Assembly (NCBI GenBank): GCA_029265975.1
Contig: JAJUGN010000016.1
Span: forward strand, 1 to 37,264
Origin: Clostridiales bacterium
Lineage (GTDB): Bacteria; Bacillota; Clostridia; Oscillospirales; Oscillospiraceae
Length of the DNA stretch: 37,264 nt
Direction: 5' to 3'
Shown here: positions 23,891-31,983 of the stretch, one piece after another
Layout: each line of letters opens with the position of its first letter
Numbering within the stretch: the stretch's first letter is position 1
The notes under the pieces: model-generated
What the model was told of the DNA's origin: nothing
Database searches by the model: none
What the model saw: only the letters and a program-made list of their open reading frames with translations
Made by a program: the position numbers and the translations under genes

Positions 23891-25948
23891 ATGGGTAAAT
23901 ACGATGCAATTTTCCAACCGATAAAAATCGGAAGCTGCGAAATCAAAAACCGCGTCATCCTCTGCGCAATGGGCGGCACCTCGCCCTTCGGCCACGGAGT
24001 AGATACCTATAACCCCGGAGTACACGATTACTACATAGAACGCGCGAAGGGCAACGTAGGCCTTTTTGTTCCGGGCGTTACCCTCGTAAAGGCGGACGGA
24101 AAGTACCTTTACAACGCTGTCGACACCTTCATGGGCCCCGTAAAGGATCTGGTCGACGAGATACATTCCTACGGCTCAAAGTTCTTCCTGCAGCTCGGCG
24201 CAGGGTGGGGCCGCTCGCAGGGCAAGCGCGAGGGAATGGTGCTTGAGGATGTTCCCGCCACCTCCGAAGGAATGCCAAACGTATGGATCCCCAGCGTTAA
24301 GCACAGGGGCATGACCGTCGAAGAAATCGAGGATATGATAGACGCGTTCGGAAAATCCGCTTTGATGTGCAAAAAGGCAGGTATAGACGGGGTCGAGATT
24401 CACGCGATTCACGAGGGCTATCTGCTTGACCAGTTCACGATAGCCAGCATGAACTGGAGGACTGACGAATACGGCGGTTCGATAGAAAACCGCTTCCGCT
24501 TTATCACCAGCATAATCCGCGAAATCAAGAAGCAGTGCGGCGAGGATTATCCTGTCATGATCCGTTACAGCGTGGCCAGCAAGATGCGCGGCTTCAATCA
24601 GGGCGCCCTTCCCGGCGAGAACTATGTGGAATACGGCCGCAGCCTTGAGGAAAGCCCGACCGCCGCCAGAATACTCGAAGCTGCCGGCGCGGACGCGCTT
24701 GACGCCGACAACGGCTCCTACGACTCCTGGTACTGGGCTCATCCTCCGGTGTACATGCCCCTGGCCTGCAATCTGCCTGAGGTTTCGTATATAAAGAACT
24801 TCGTAAATATTCCGGTGTTCTGCGCCGGCCGCATGGAAAATCCGGACACCGCAGCAGAAGCGATTGCGGGCGGAAAAATCGACGGCATAGGCGTTTCCCG
24901 CCAGTTCCTCGCGGATCCCGAATGGCTCAACAAGGTCCGCGACGGCAAGGTCGACGACATACGCCCCTGCATAGCCTGCCATAACGGATGCTTCCCCGTA
25001 AGCCCGTACCGCAAGCCCACCCCTCCCGATACGCCCATAAAGGACACGAGGCCCAACATGGCTCACTGCGCACTTAACCCCGCCTGCATGGAGGAAAAGA
25101 AATATGCGCTCAAGCCGGCCTCGAAAGCGAAGAAGGTGGCTGTCGTAGGCGGCGGTATAGGAGGCATGGAGGCGGCAAGGCTCCTCAAAATGCGCGGCCA
25201 CGACGTAACCCTTTTCGAGAAGACAGGCGAACTGGGCGGAGTGTTCATAGCCGCCGCGGCACCGGACTTCAAGGAAAAGGACAAGATGCTGATAGATTGG
25301 TACAAGAAGCAGCTCAGGGACCTCGGCATTGACGTAAGGCTCAACAAGGAGGCCTCCCCCGAGGATCTGAAAGGCTATGACGAAATCATAGTCGCCACCG
25401 GTGCGAAGGCGAGGGAGCTTCCCGTTGAAGGTCTCGCCGAAGCCATGAAGAGCGGCAAGGCGGTGGAAGCCGTAGAGTACCTGCTGGGCGCCAAGAAGGT
25501 CGGGAAGAAGACGGTAATAATAGGCGGCGGCCTTACCGGAATCGAGATAGCTTACGACCTCGCGCTCAAGGGCATAAAGCCCGTCGTCGTGGAAATGATG
25601 GAAAACATTCTTCTGGTTGAAGGCCTCTGCGCAGCAAACGTGAACATGCTCCGCGAGATAGTCCGCTTCTACGACATCAAGGTTTTCACCTTCAACACGC
25701 TCTCAAAAGTCGAGCAAAGCGGAGACGGTCTCAAGGTGTCCATTAAGGACGAATACGGCAAGGTGACCGTAATCGACGCCGACAGCATGATAATGTCCGT
25801 TGGATATGTTCCAGGAGCACCGCTGAAAGACAAGCTCGTCGCGGCCGGAGTTCCCTCCGACAAAATCCACGTCATAGGCGACGCGCATCAGGTCGGGAAC
25901 CTGCTGACCGTTATCAAGGAGTCCTACGACACGGCTTACGCCATCTGA
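23891..25948 (+). CDS. 2-enoate reductase-like flavoenzyme (Old Yellow Enzyme plus FAD/NAD domain)
   Basis: This 685-residue protein has an N-terminal FMN TIM barrel (about residues 1-350), where HAIHEGYLLDQF and NWRTDEYGGSIENRFRF are typical, then an iron-sulfur segment with C360, C363, C367 and C393 or C399, and a C-terminal FAD/NAD-binding part with VAVVGGGIGGMEAARLL near 413 and VIIGGGLTGIEIAYDLA near 540. Relatives include 2-enoate reductase, 2,4-dienoyl-CoA reductase and the cinnamate reductase of aromatic amino acid fermentation. The spacing between the third and fourth cysteine is about 25 residues, longer than the usual 11-12. GGGGG precedes the ATG. It is monocistronic and ends in repeat element B. 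Confidence 0.85.
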   Translation: MGKYDAIFQPIKIGSCEIKNRVILCAMGGTSPFGHGVDTYNPGVHDYYIERAKGNVGLFVPGVTLVKADGKYLYNAVDTFMGPVKDLVDEIHSYGSKFFLQLGAGWGRSQGKREGMVLEDVPATSEGMPNVWIPSVKHRGMTVEEIEDMIDAFGKSALMCKKAGIDGVEIHAIHEGYLLDQFTIASMNWRTDEYGGSIENRFRFITSIIREIKKQCGEDYPVMIRYSVASKMRGFNQGALPGENYVEYGRSLEESPTAARILEAAGADALDADNGSYDSWYWAHPPVYMPLACNLPEVSYIKNFVNIPVFCAGRMENPDTAAEAIAGGKIDGIGVSRQFLADPEWLNKVRDGKVDDIRPCIACHNGCFPVSPYRKPTPPDTPIKDTRPNMAHCALNPACMEEKKYALKPASKAKKVAVVGGGIGGMEAARLLKMRGHDVTLFEKTGELGGVFIAAAAPDFKEKDKMLIDWYKKQLRDLGIDVRLNKEASPEDLKGYDEIIVATGAKARELPVEGLAEAMKSGKAVEAVEYLLGAKKVGKKTVIIGGGLTGIEIAYDLALKGIKPVVVEMMENILLVEGLCAANVNMLREIVRFYDIKVFTFNTLSKVEQSGDGLKVSIKDEYGKVTVIDADSMIMSVGYVPGAPLKDKLVAAGVPSDKIHVIGDAHQVGNLLTVIKESYDTAYAI

Positions 25949-25969
25949 TTTCCGAAACTTATTAAAAAC

Positions 25970-26230
25970 GGCCCAGGCTTTCAATCATGAAAGCCTGGGC
26001 CTCAGACTGTCAAAGGACCTACAGCTTGGAACCATAAAGTAATAAAAAAATATTTTTCCGGCGGCATGTACGTCGGAAAAATACATTATCCCGCGCAAAT
26101 GTGCGCGGCCGGGGGTATCGCGGCGTAGGCCGCGTATCAAGGGGGTATTGGATACCCCCTTGAAGCGTGTCGAAATACTTTTTCGACACGCTCCGGCCCC
26201 GGCTTTCATAATTGAAAGCCGGGGCCGGAG
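25970..26230 (+). repeat. Hairpin-packed repeat element, copy B
   Basis: This 261-bp element lies between convergent genes, 21 nt after the flavoenzyme stop and 6 nt from the stop of the opposite small gene. Hairpins occupy 25970-26001 (14-bp perfect stem), 26051-26083 (10 bp), 26091-26108 (6 bp), a GCGGC/GCCGC stem at about 26120-26133, 26139-26161 (10 bp), 26164-26192 (12 bp) and 26191-26230 (18-bp perfect stem). The first and last hairpins are near-identical inverted copies with paired base changes. TCAG follows hairpin 1 directly, then GTCAAAG and TACAGC, as in copy A; the tip CCGGCGGCRTGTACGTCGG is the same apart from one base. Confidence 0.85.
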
Positions 26231-26236
26231 CATTAT

Positions 26237-26428
26237 TTACTTCCTGTACTGCTGAAGGTAAGGTATTTCCAGTCTTATTCCGTCCGGCGTATATACGATA
26301 TACTTCTGAAAACTGAAAAAGAGAAGTACTATCAGCAATATGAGCGCAGCAACCGCTGCTGCAAGCACCTTAAGCGCTATCAGAAACGGGTTGCGCTTCC
26401 TGTATATTTTTTTTTTGTCGATGCTCAA
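26237..26428 (-). CDS. Small single-pass membrane protein
   Basis: This 63-residue protein has a basic N-terminus (KKKIYRKRNP), one long hydrophobic helix at about residues 14-40 (LIALKVLAAAVAALILLIVL) and a short tail YIVYTPDGIRLEIP. By the positive-inside rule the tail would face outward. I do not recognise a family; the tail resembles the juxtamembrane start of larger clostridial extracellular proteins, so it may be the remnant of one (inference). The start is TTG at 26428, with AAAGGA eight bases upstream and 18 bp after the rpiB stop, so it is the last gene of that operon. Element B begins six bases beyond its stop. Confidence 0.55.
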   Translation of the reverse strand: MSIDKKKIYRKRNPFLIALKVLAAAVAALILLIVLLFFSFQKYIVYTPDGIRLEIPYLQQYRK

Positions 26429-26446
26429 GGCCCTCTTCCTTTCAGC

Positions 26447-26890
26447 TCAGTGCTGCCGATCCTCTATCGCCATTATTTTGCCTACCCTTCGGGCGTGGCG
26501 CCCCCCCTCGAATTCGGTATCCAGGAAGGTTTCCACGATTTTGAGCGCCAGTCCCGGGCCTACGACGCGCTCCCCTATCGCTATTACGTTCGCGTCGTTG
26601 TGAAGCCTTGCCATCTGCGCCGAATAGCATTCGGAGCAGACCGCGCACCTTACTCCCCTCACCTTGTTGGCGGAGATGCCTATTCCCACTCCCGTGCCGC
26701 AGACAAGTATTCCCTTTTCGCACTCGCCCGAGGCGACCGCTTTTCCCACCGCCTCGCCGTAGTCCGGGTAATCCGTGCTCTCCGCCGAAAAGGTTCCGAA
26801 GTCCCTGAACTCCAGCCCCCTGCACTGCAGATATTTCGTTATCTCTTCCTTGAGCCTGAAGCCCGCGTGGTCCGATCCTATGGCTATCAT
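26447..26890 (-). CDS. rpiB: Ribose-5-phosphate isomerase B
   Basis: RpiB (147 residues) interconverts ribose 5-phosphate and ribulose 5-phosphate and so feeds PRPP to the purine pathway. IAIGSDHAGFRLKEEI at the start, LVCGTGVGIGISANK with the catalytic Cys, and the segment ARLHNDANVIAIGERVVG are family signatures of RpiB/LacAB. GGGGGAGG precedes the ATG. It is in a minus-strand operon with the PHP phosphatase upstream (42 bp gap) and the small membrane protein downstream. Confidence 0.94.
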   Translation of the reverse strand: MIAIGSDHAGFRLKEEITKYLQCRGLEFRDFGTFSAESTDYPDYGEAVGKAVASGECEKGILVCGTGVGIGISANKVRGVRCAVCSECYSAQMARLHNDANVIAIGERVVGPGLALKIVETFLDTEFEGGRHARRVGKIMAIEDRQH

Positions 26891-26932
26891 GCTTTCCTCC
26901 CCCGCGCGGATGCGCGTAATGCATAGAAAAAA

Positions 26933-27745
26933 TTATAGTTTTATAAACTCGGGTTTTCTTTCCTTAAAAACCGTAAAATACTTGAATCCCGCTTCTCTCA
27001 GAAGCTCCATTCCGTCCGCGATGTTTTTGCCCGTGTCCTCGGGTCTGTGCGCGTCGCTGCCCGTCGTTACGATTTCGCCGCCCTTCTCCCTGTACAGCTT
27101 CAGCACGCCGAATTCGGGGAAAGCCGAGCCGGTCCCGTCGCGCAGCCCGGAGGTGTTCAGCTCTATTCCCTTGCCGCTGTCGCGGAGAAGCCTGAAAAGC
27201 TCTTCAAGCCTGTCCGTGTGGCTGCCGAGGCCGATGTCAAAGCCGGCCCGCTTCATGTAGCGCCTGGTATAGCCCAGATGCCCGATAACGTCAAAGCAGC
27301 CGAGCCTTGCCAGCTCAAAATGCTCCTCTACATATTTTTCCACGAGCATCTCGCATTGAGATACGCTTTTATAATCGATGCAAAAGAAGTCCGGATTGTT
27401 TCTGAGGTTGTGTATGGAGCCTATAACAAAATCGAGATTTTTTGAGGCCACTGATTCCATATCGCTCGCGGAGCCATGGTTGGCCTCCCCGAATTCTATC
27501 CCGAGTCGGAGGTCAATGCGCCCGCGCAAACCCTCCCTGGCTTCCTCGAACCGCCTTTTCATTTCCTCCCATTTGCCGAAGCAGTCCCGCTGCGCCTCGC
27601 CCGTCATGCAGTCGTCTATGTCCACATGGTCGGTTATGCACATTATCGAGATTCCCTTTTCGGCCCCTGCGAGAGCCATCTCAAGCATGCTTGACGACGC
27701 GTCGGGCGAGCAGCCGCTGTGCGTATGAAAATCAGCCAAAAACAT
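26933..27745 (-). CDS. PHP-domain phosphatase, histidinol-phosphatase (HisK) type
   Basis: This 270-residue PHP-fold metallophosphatase starts with FLADFHTHSGCSPD and carries the other metal-binding blocks CITDHVDID, LGIEFGE, DFVIGSIHNL, DVIGHLGY and TTGSDAHRPED. The sequence fits the Bacillus HisK-type histidinol phosphatases, but other PHP phosphoesterases are similar and no his genes are nearby, so the substrate is uncertain. The ATG at 27745 is chosen; the TTG at 27769 lacks a ribosome site, while GGAGAG lies upstream of the ATG. The gene starts 28 bp after the mannosyltransferase stop. Confidence 0.8.
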   Translation of the reverse strand: MFLADFHTHSGCSPDASSSMLEMALAGAEKGISIMCITDHVDIDDCMTGEAQRDCFGKWEEMKRRFEEAREGLRGRIDLRLGIEFGEANHGSASDMESVASKNLDFVIGSIHNLRNNPDFFCIDYKSVSQCEMLVEKYVEEHFELARLGCFDVIGHLGYTRRYMKRAGFDIGLGSHTDRLEELFRLLRDSGKGIELNTSGLRDGTGSAFPEFGVLKLYREKGGEIVTTGSDAHRPEDTGKNIADGMELLREAGFKYFTVFKERKPEFIKL

Positions 27746-27773
27746 TTTTACCAACTCTCCAAAAAGCAATTAC

Positions 27774-29693
27774 TCAGAACGGCCAAACTCCCGGTATCCA
27801 CTGGAGATAGTTCGTGGTGTACCATTCTTTGGCGGGTATGCCCGTCAGCACCGGATAAAACGCCGCGAAAAGCACGACGGACGCGGCCGAGTATGCCGCT
27901 ATGGCCGCCTTGTAACGCCCGACCCCCTTTTCATACATGCAGTTGAAAGCATAGCAGGTGGCAAGCACGAGGAAGAGCGTAGACGGGAAATAGTGGTAGA
28001 TAAATACTATGCGCGACACGAAAACCCAGGGCAGAATCTGGGCAAGGTAGCCTATGATTATATAGAGGGCTTTCCCGTCGCGCGTATTTGCGAAGCGCTT
28101 GACCGTATATATCAGGGCTATAAGGCCTCCCCACCATAGTATGGGGTTGCCGAAGGCGCCGAAGGCGGATTTGTAGCCGTTCGGCAGGTATTCAAGATAA
28201 TACAAAATCGGCCTTATGTCAAGCAGCCACGAAAACCAGGGCGAGGAATAAGGGTGCGTAGCGACTAGCTTGCTGTGGTACGAAAACATAAAGCTCTGAT
28301 TTTCAAGTATTATTTCATAGAATTCCTTTTTGAACAGCATGCCCCCGCTTATCGTCATGCCCTTCGCCTCGCCGTAAGGTATATACGAGAGAACATAGAT
28401 CACGCACGGAATCAAAATAAAGGCGAAAACGGAGAAGAGCATCGTTTTGATGATATAGCCTGTGAATTCGCGGCTCAGTCCCTTTTCCCGGAAGTATATC
28501 CCCCGCGTTACCTGCCTTATAAGCCAGAGCACGGCCAGACCTGCGCCGCCGTAGATAACCACCCATTTCGACGCCGAGCCGAGCCCGAAGAAAAGCCCGC
28601 TGAGGAAAAGCGGCGCGGCCGTCTTTCCGAACGGCATATCGTAATCCTGAGCCGAATAGCGGTACATGAAGTAAAACATCGCGAGTATGAAAAATACTCC
28701 GTAGGTGTCTATTGTCGCTATCCTCGTCTGCACGAAGTGCATGAAGTCAAAGGCGAAAAGCACGGTGCCCGAGGCGGCTATCAGCGTTTTCCCGAACATG
28801 TTTTTGATGAGCGCGAACATGATCGGAAGCATGAGAACGCCGAAAAGCGTGCCCATGAAGCGCCATCCGAATGGCGTCATTCCGAACAGCCTTATGCCGA
28901 TGCTTATTATAAGCTTTCCGAGCGGAGGATGGGAAATTTCGTAGGGATATACGTTCTCTATATGCTCGTAGGCGGTTCGTCCGTGGTATATCTCATCGAA
29001 ATACATGCTGTTCATGTAATCCGGCTTAACGGGGATGACGCCTTGCTCGTCAAACAGTTTTGAAACTCCGCTGTTTGAAAAGGTTATTTTTTCCGCGGGA
29101 ATGAGCTTCCCGCTCCCGTCGTATAAGGCCAGCTCCCCCATCTCCAGCGGCGTATACCTCGCCCATATCTGTATATACCTCATATTGGCGCCCTCGCCGA
29201 TTTCGGCGTTAATCCATGAAAAAAGCTTGGCATAGCTTTGCTGAAGGATTTTCACATCAGACCATTTCTCGCCGTCTTCCGACCAGCGGATACCGTATTC
29301 CCCCGTGTAAAGACCGGTGTAGTACATGATTTTTCCCACATATCGCGTCTCATCCAGGGTAATGGTGACGTTATAGTCCCTGCCATCAAACTTGTAGAAG
29401 GTAAGCGGCGCTTTCATGTCGCCGAGACCCCAAAAAGCCACCGCCGCATAAACGGCGGTGATAAGCAGAATTATAGCCGCATCTCTTTTCTCAAGGGGGC
29501 AGACGGTGTTCACCAAAGAGAACCTGCGGTTTTCTTCAGTCCCGACATCATCGCACCCGGCATCGCCGTGACACTCGTCTATTCTGGGTATCCGCTTTTC
29601 ATGAAGGTAATTCACATAATAGAGCACAAGGGCGCAGAGCAGCACCAAAGGGTAGACGATGGTGGGAGTCAGGTATTTAAGAAATTCTTTCAA
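27774..29693 (-). CDS. GT39-family protein mannosyltransferase-like membrane enzyme
   Basis: This 639-residue polytopic protein resembles bacterial dolichyl/polyprenyl-phosphate-mannose protein mannosyltransferases. After one or two N-terminal membrane helices, residues of about 90-220 form a soluble stretch (LTFYKFDGRDYNVTITLDE to RYIQIWARYTPLEMGELALY) with the look of a discoidin (F5/8 type C) domain. Then comes the catalytic loop FDEIYHGRTAYEHIEN near residue 231 with the DE pair, YEISHPPLGKLIISIGIRLF, and further helices to the C-terminus. It would transfer sugars to secreted proteins at the outer membrane face. The start is TTG at 29693 with GGGGG 7 nt ahead. It begins an operon with the PHP gene and rpiB. 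Confidence 0.82.
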   Translation of the reverse strand: MKEFLKYLTPTIVYPLVLLCALVLYYVNYLHEKRIPRIDECHGDAGCDDVGTEENRRFSLVNTVCPLEKRDAAIILLITAVYAAVAFWGLGDMKAPLTFYKFDGRDYNVTITLDETRYVGKIMYYTGLYTGEYGIRWSEDGEKWSDVKILQQSYAKLFSWINAEIGEGANMRYIQIWARYTPLEMGELALYDGSGKLIPAEKITFSNSGVSKLFDEQGVIPVKPDYMNSMYFDEIYHGRTAYEHIENVYPYEISHPPLGKLIISIGIRLFGMTPFGWRFMGTLFGVLMLPIMFALIKNMFGKTLIAASGTVLFAFDFMHFVQTRIATIDTYGVFFILAMFYFMYRYSAQDYDMPFGKTAAPLFLSGLFFGLGSASKWVVIYGGAGLAVLWLIRQVTRGIYFREKGLSREFTGYIIKTMLFSVFAFILIPCVIYVLSYIPYGEAKGMTISGGMLFKKEFYEIILENQSFMFSYHSKLVATHPYSSPWFSWLLDIRPILYYLEYLPNGYKSAFGAFGNPILWWGGLIALIYTVKRFANTRDGKALYIIIGYLAQILPWVFVSRIVFIYHYFPSTLFLVLATCYAFNCMYEKGVGRYKAAIAAYSAASVVLFAAFYPVLTGIPAKEWYTTNYLQWIPGVWPF

Positions 29694-29791
29694 AACTATT
29701 CCCCCGAAGCGCAGAGCTTATTATTTGAAGTTCTATAAAACACCATTCGTGAAAAGGCTCGTCCGGCACACATTAATCAGAAGGCCGGAGC

Positions 29792-30223
29792 TTACCTCAT
29801 ATAAAGCCCCACGATATTCATTTCCCTGTCGAAGGAAACGGTGTAAATCACTGTCTGATTTTTATATTTCGCCCTCACGCTTGCGACGGCGTAGGAATTT
29901 TTCGCGTTGTCTTGGGTTCCGCTTACAGTCACTGCCTCAAAGGACGCAAATTCGCCGGCCCTGCCCATGGTTTTTTCCACCGCGTCCCTGATGACCTCGG
30001 CGGAGAGCTTTGTGCGCAGGTCCTGTCTGACCATGGTATCGGAAAGCTTCTGGTAGCCGCCCGAGTTTATAAGCCTTACGGCGTCTTCCGCCGCGGCCTT
30101 CACCTTTGCTTCGTCAAAGTCCGGCGAGAGCTTTTCAGTTTTTGCGCTCTGGTTCGAACAGCCGCAGAATATGGCGGTTAGAGCCATGAAAAGCAGCAGC
30201 AGGGCGGAAAATCTTTTCTTCAT
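29792..30223 (-). CDS. Secreted lipoprotein with DUF3887-like domain
   Basis: This 143-residue protein has a lipoprotein signal peptide: KKR, a hydrophobic core, and a lipobox-like TAIFCGCS with Cys near residue 20-21. The rest (EAKVKAAAEDAVRLINSGGY and VIYTVSFDREMNIVGLYMR) resembles DUF3887, a small alpha-beta fold found in exported proteins of Firmicutes, with no known reaction. The ATG at 30223 is preferred to a TTG at 30241. It lies 98 bp upstream of the mannosyltransferase, on the same strand, and may be transcribed with it; a weak hairpin lies between. Confidence 0.7.
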   Translation of the reverse strand: MKKRFSALLLLFMALTAIFCGCSNQSAKTEKLSPDFDEAKVKAAAEDAVRLINSGGYQKLSDTMVRQDLRTKLSAEVIRDAVEKTMGRAGEFASFEAVTVSGTQDNAKNSYAVASVRAKYKNQTVIYTVSFDREMNIVGLYMR

Positions 30224-30333
30224 TTGCGTTTTCGTCTCCAATCAGGCTTTGATTACTATTTTAACATGCATGAGTTCCCATTTCCAGTATTTTATCGAGT
30301 CTTTTTGCCGTCAGACTTAAAAATCGGAAAGCG

Positions 30334-30372
30334 AAAAACACACGGCCGGTCTGTTCCCGGCAGTGTGTTTTT
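30334..30372. terminator. Intrinsic terminator after the radical SAM gene
   Basis: AAAAACACAC (30334-30343) pairs with GTGTGTTTTT (30363-30372), with an inner GCCGG/CCGGC stem. The minus-strand copy ends in TTTTT, suited to termination after 30424; it also has a T-run on the plus strand. Confidence 0.7.
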
Positions 30373-30423
30373 TGCTTTCTACAGCTCAGTTTAAAATTAA
30401 AAAATCGTCCTGCTCCCGCAGTT

Positions 30424-31782
30424 TTAGTATCTCCTGCATTTTTCGCACAGGCTTTTCTCCCAGAGCTCCTCCGAGACCTTTGCCCAGTCCGCCGCCCGTC
30501 CGGCGCATTTTTTTGCAATATCCCTGGCATCCTCCGGTGCGGCAATGTCGGTGGAATGCGCACCCGACTTTTCCACCATGTCCGCCAGCGCCCCTGGATT
30601 GTCCAGCACCGGGCACGGCCTCAGCATGTTGCGGTTGAAGGGCTGATTGTCGTGATACGCCATAAACAAAGGCTTTCTGAGCGCGTCGAAAATTTTGTCC
30701 GAACGTATATTGCTGTCCGAGTAATGCGCAAAGGCGCAGGGCTCTATATCACCGTTGGCGTTGATATGGAGATAGCGGCGTCCTCCGGCGATGCAGCCCT
30801 GCACGAATTCGCCGTCGTTCCAGAAATCGATTGTGAATATCGGCTTTACGCCGCGGTATGCCCTGACGGCTTCGTACATGAAGCTGCGCTGCTCCGCAGT
30901 GGCCATAAGCTCGGGAACCGCTTTTTTTCCTACGGGCATGTATGTAAAAAGCCAGCAGAACTTTGCGCCGCAGCCGATCATCGCGTCGAAATACTCCTCG
31001 CTGCCGATGATTTCGGCATTTTTCGAAGTATAGCAGCAGGACATTCCGAAAAGCAGTTTTTTGCGCTTCAGGATCTCGCAGGTTTTCATTACGGCCCTGT
31101 AAGTGCCTTCGCCGCGGCGGAAATCCGTGTCCTCTTCAAAGCCCTCGACGCTGATTGCCGGCACAAAGTTTCCCACTCTGAGCATCTCGTCGGCAAACGC
31201 CTCGTCTATGAGCGTCCCGTTTGTAAAGGCAAGGAACGCGCATTCCGGATGCCTTTCGCAAAGAGCTATTATCTCTTTTTTCCTCACCATAGGCTCGCCG
31301 CCGGACAGGACATAGAAATAAACGCCCATCTCCTCGCCCTGTTTTATTATACTTTCCATTTCATCAAAAGTGAGGTTGAGATTATGCCCGTATTCCGCCG
31401 CCCAGCAGCCGGTGCATCTAAGGTTGCAGGCGCTTGCGGGGTCGAAAAGAATCGCCCACGGCACGTTGCATCCGTATTTGTCTTTAAGTTTATTCTGTAA
31501 CGAAGAGCCTATGAGAGTCGCGTTTACCGCAACCGTTTCAAACAGCTTTCGGCGCTGAAAATCGTCTATATCCGTCCACAGGCTGAGGATCAAATCTCTC
31601 CAGCCGTTGTCCGGCTCTGAAAAAACGGCTTTTACAGCTTCCGACTGGCTGGTTACGGTTTTGGACTCATCCAGCCGGCAGAGCGCGTCGAGGAGCCTCG
31701 GGATATTCCTCTCCGGGTCCTTGTCCACGAAATCATAGACCTTCATTGCGGCTGCGCGTTTGAGTTTTTTCGCCGGGCTCAT
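30424..31782 (-). CDS. Radical SAM/SPASM-type protein
   Basis: This 452-residue protein has the radical SAM motif CNLRCTGCW near residues 118-126, then FYVLSGGEPMVRKKE and FLAFTNGTLID. A later region, GCIAGGRRYLHINANGDIEPCAF with further cysteines (RPCPVLDNP, CEKCRR), looks like an auxiliary SPASM-type iron-sulfur site. Its N-terminus (about 1-100) is a helical domain typical of a widely shared clostridial family (VYDFVDKDPERNIPRLLD, SLWTDIDD). The reaction is unknown to me; peptide or anaerobic cofactor modification are the usual roles of such domains. AGGGGGAAG precedes the ATG. It is monocistronic, with terminators on both sides. Confidence 0.82.
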   Translation of the reverse strand: MSPAKKLKRAAAMKVYDFVDKDPERNIPRLLDALCRLDESKTVTSQSEAVKAVFSEPDNGWRDLILSLWTDIDDFQRRKLFETVAVNATLIGSSLQNKLKDKYGCNVPWAILFDPASACNLRCTGCWAAEYGHNLNLTFDEMESIIKQGEEMGVYFYVLSGGEPMVRKKEIIALCERHPECAFLAFTNGTLIDEAFADEMLRVGNFVPAISVEGFEEDTDFRRGEGTYRAVMKTCEILKRKKLLFGMSCCYTSKNAEIIGSEEYFDAMIGCGAKFCWLFTYMPVGKKAVPELMATAEQRSFMYEAVRAYRGVKPIFTIDFWNDGEFVQGCIAGGRRYLHINANGDIEPCAFAHYSDSNIRSDKIFDALRKPLFMAYHDNQPFNRNMLRPCPVLDNPGALADMVEKSGAHSTDIAAPEDARDIAKKCAGRAADWAKVSEELWEKSLCEKCRRY

Positions 31783-31903
31783 TGCACTTCCCCCTTCAGT
31801 TTTCTGGTTTTAATCTTAAGAATCCGCACTGCTTTTTCTTTAATATTTATTGCAATGCTATTGTATAGTTTCTTATTTCAAAAATTCCATAGTCAGAAAA
31901 AAA

Positions 31904-31928
31904 CCGCTGCACAATAATTGTGCAGCGG
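31904..31928 (-). terminator. Intrinsic terminator after the TetR-type gene
   Basis: CCGCTGCACAA (31904-31914) and TTGTGCAGCGG (31918-31928) form an 11-bp perfect stem with a 3-nt loop; on the minus strand TTTTTTT follows. It ends the regulator transcript, downstream of its stop at 31984. Confidence 0.8.
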
Positions 31929-31983
31929 ACAAAAAAAGCCTTTTTTTTGGTCATTTGCAAAAAAACGCCCTGTTTTCAGACAG

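Noticed and set aside
24176-25201. 341-codon minus-strand frame opposite the enoate reductase-like gene
   Set aside because: Same reason: antisense shadow with no recognisable domain.
25985-26233. 82-codon minus-strand frame within element B
   Set aside because: It lies wholly inside the palindromic element, has no ribosome site, and resembles the other element only where the DNA itself is repeated.
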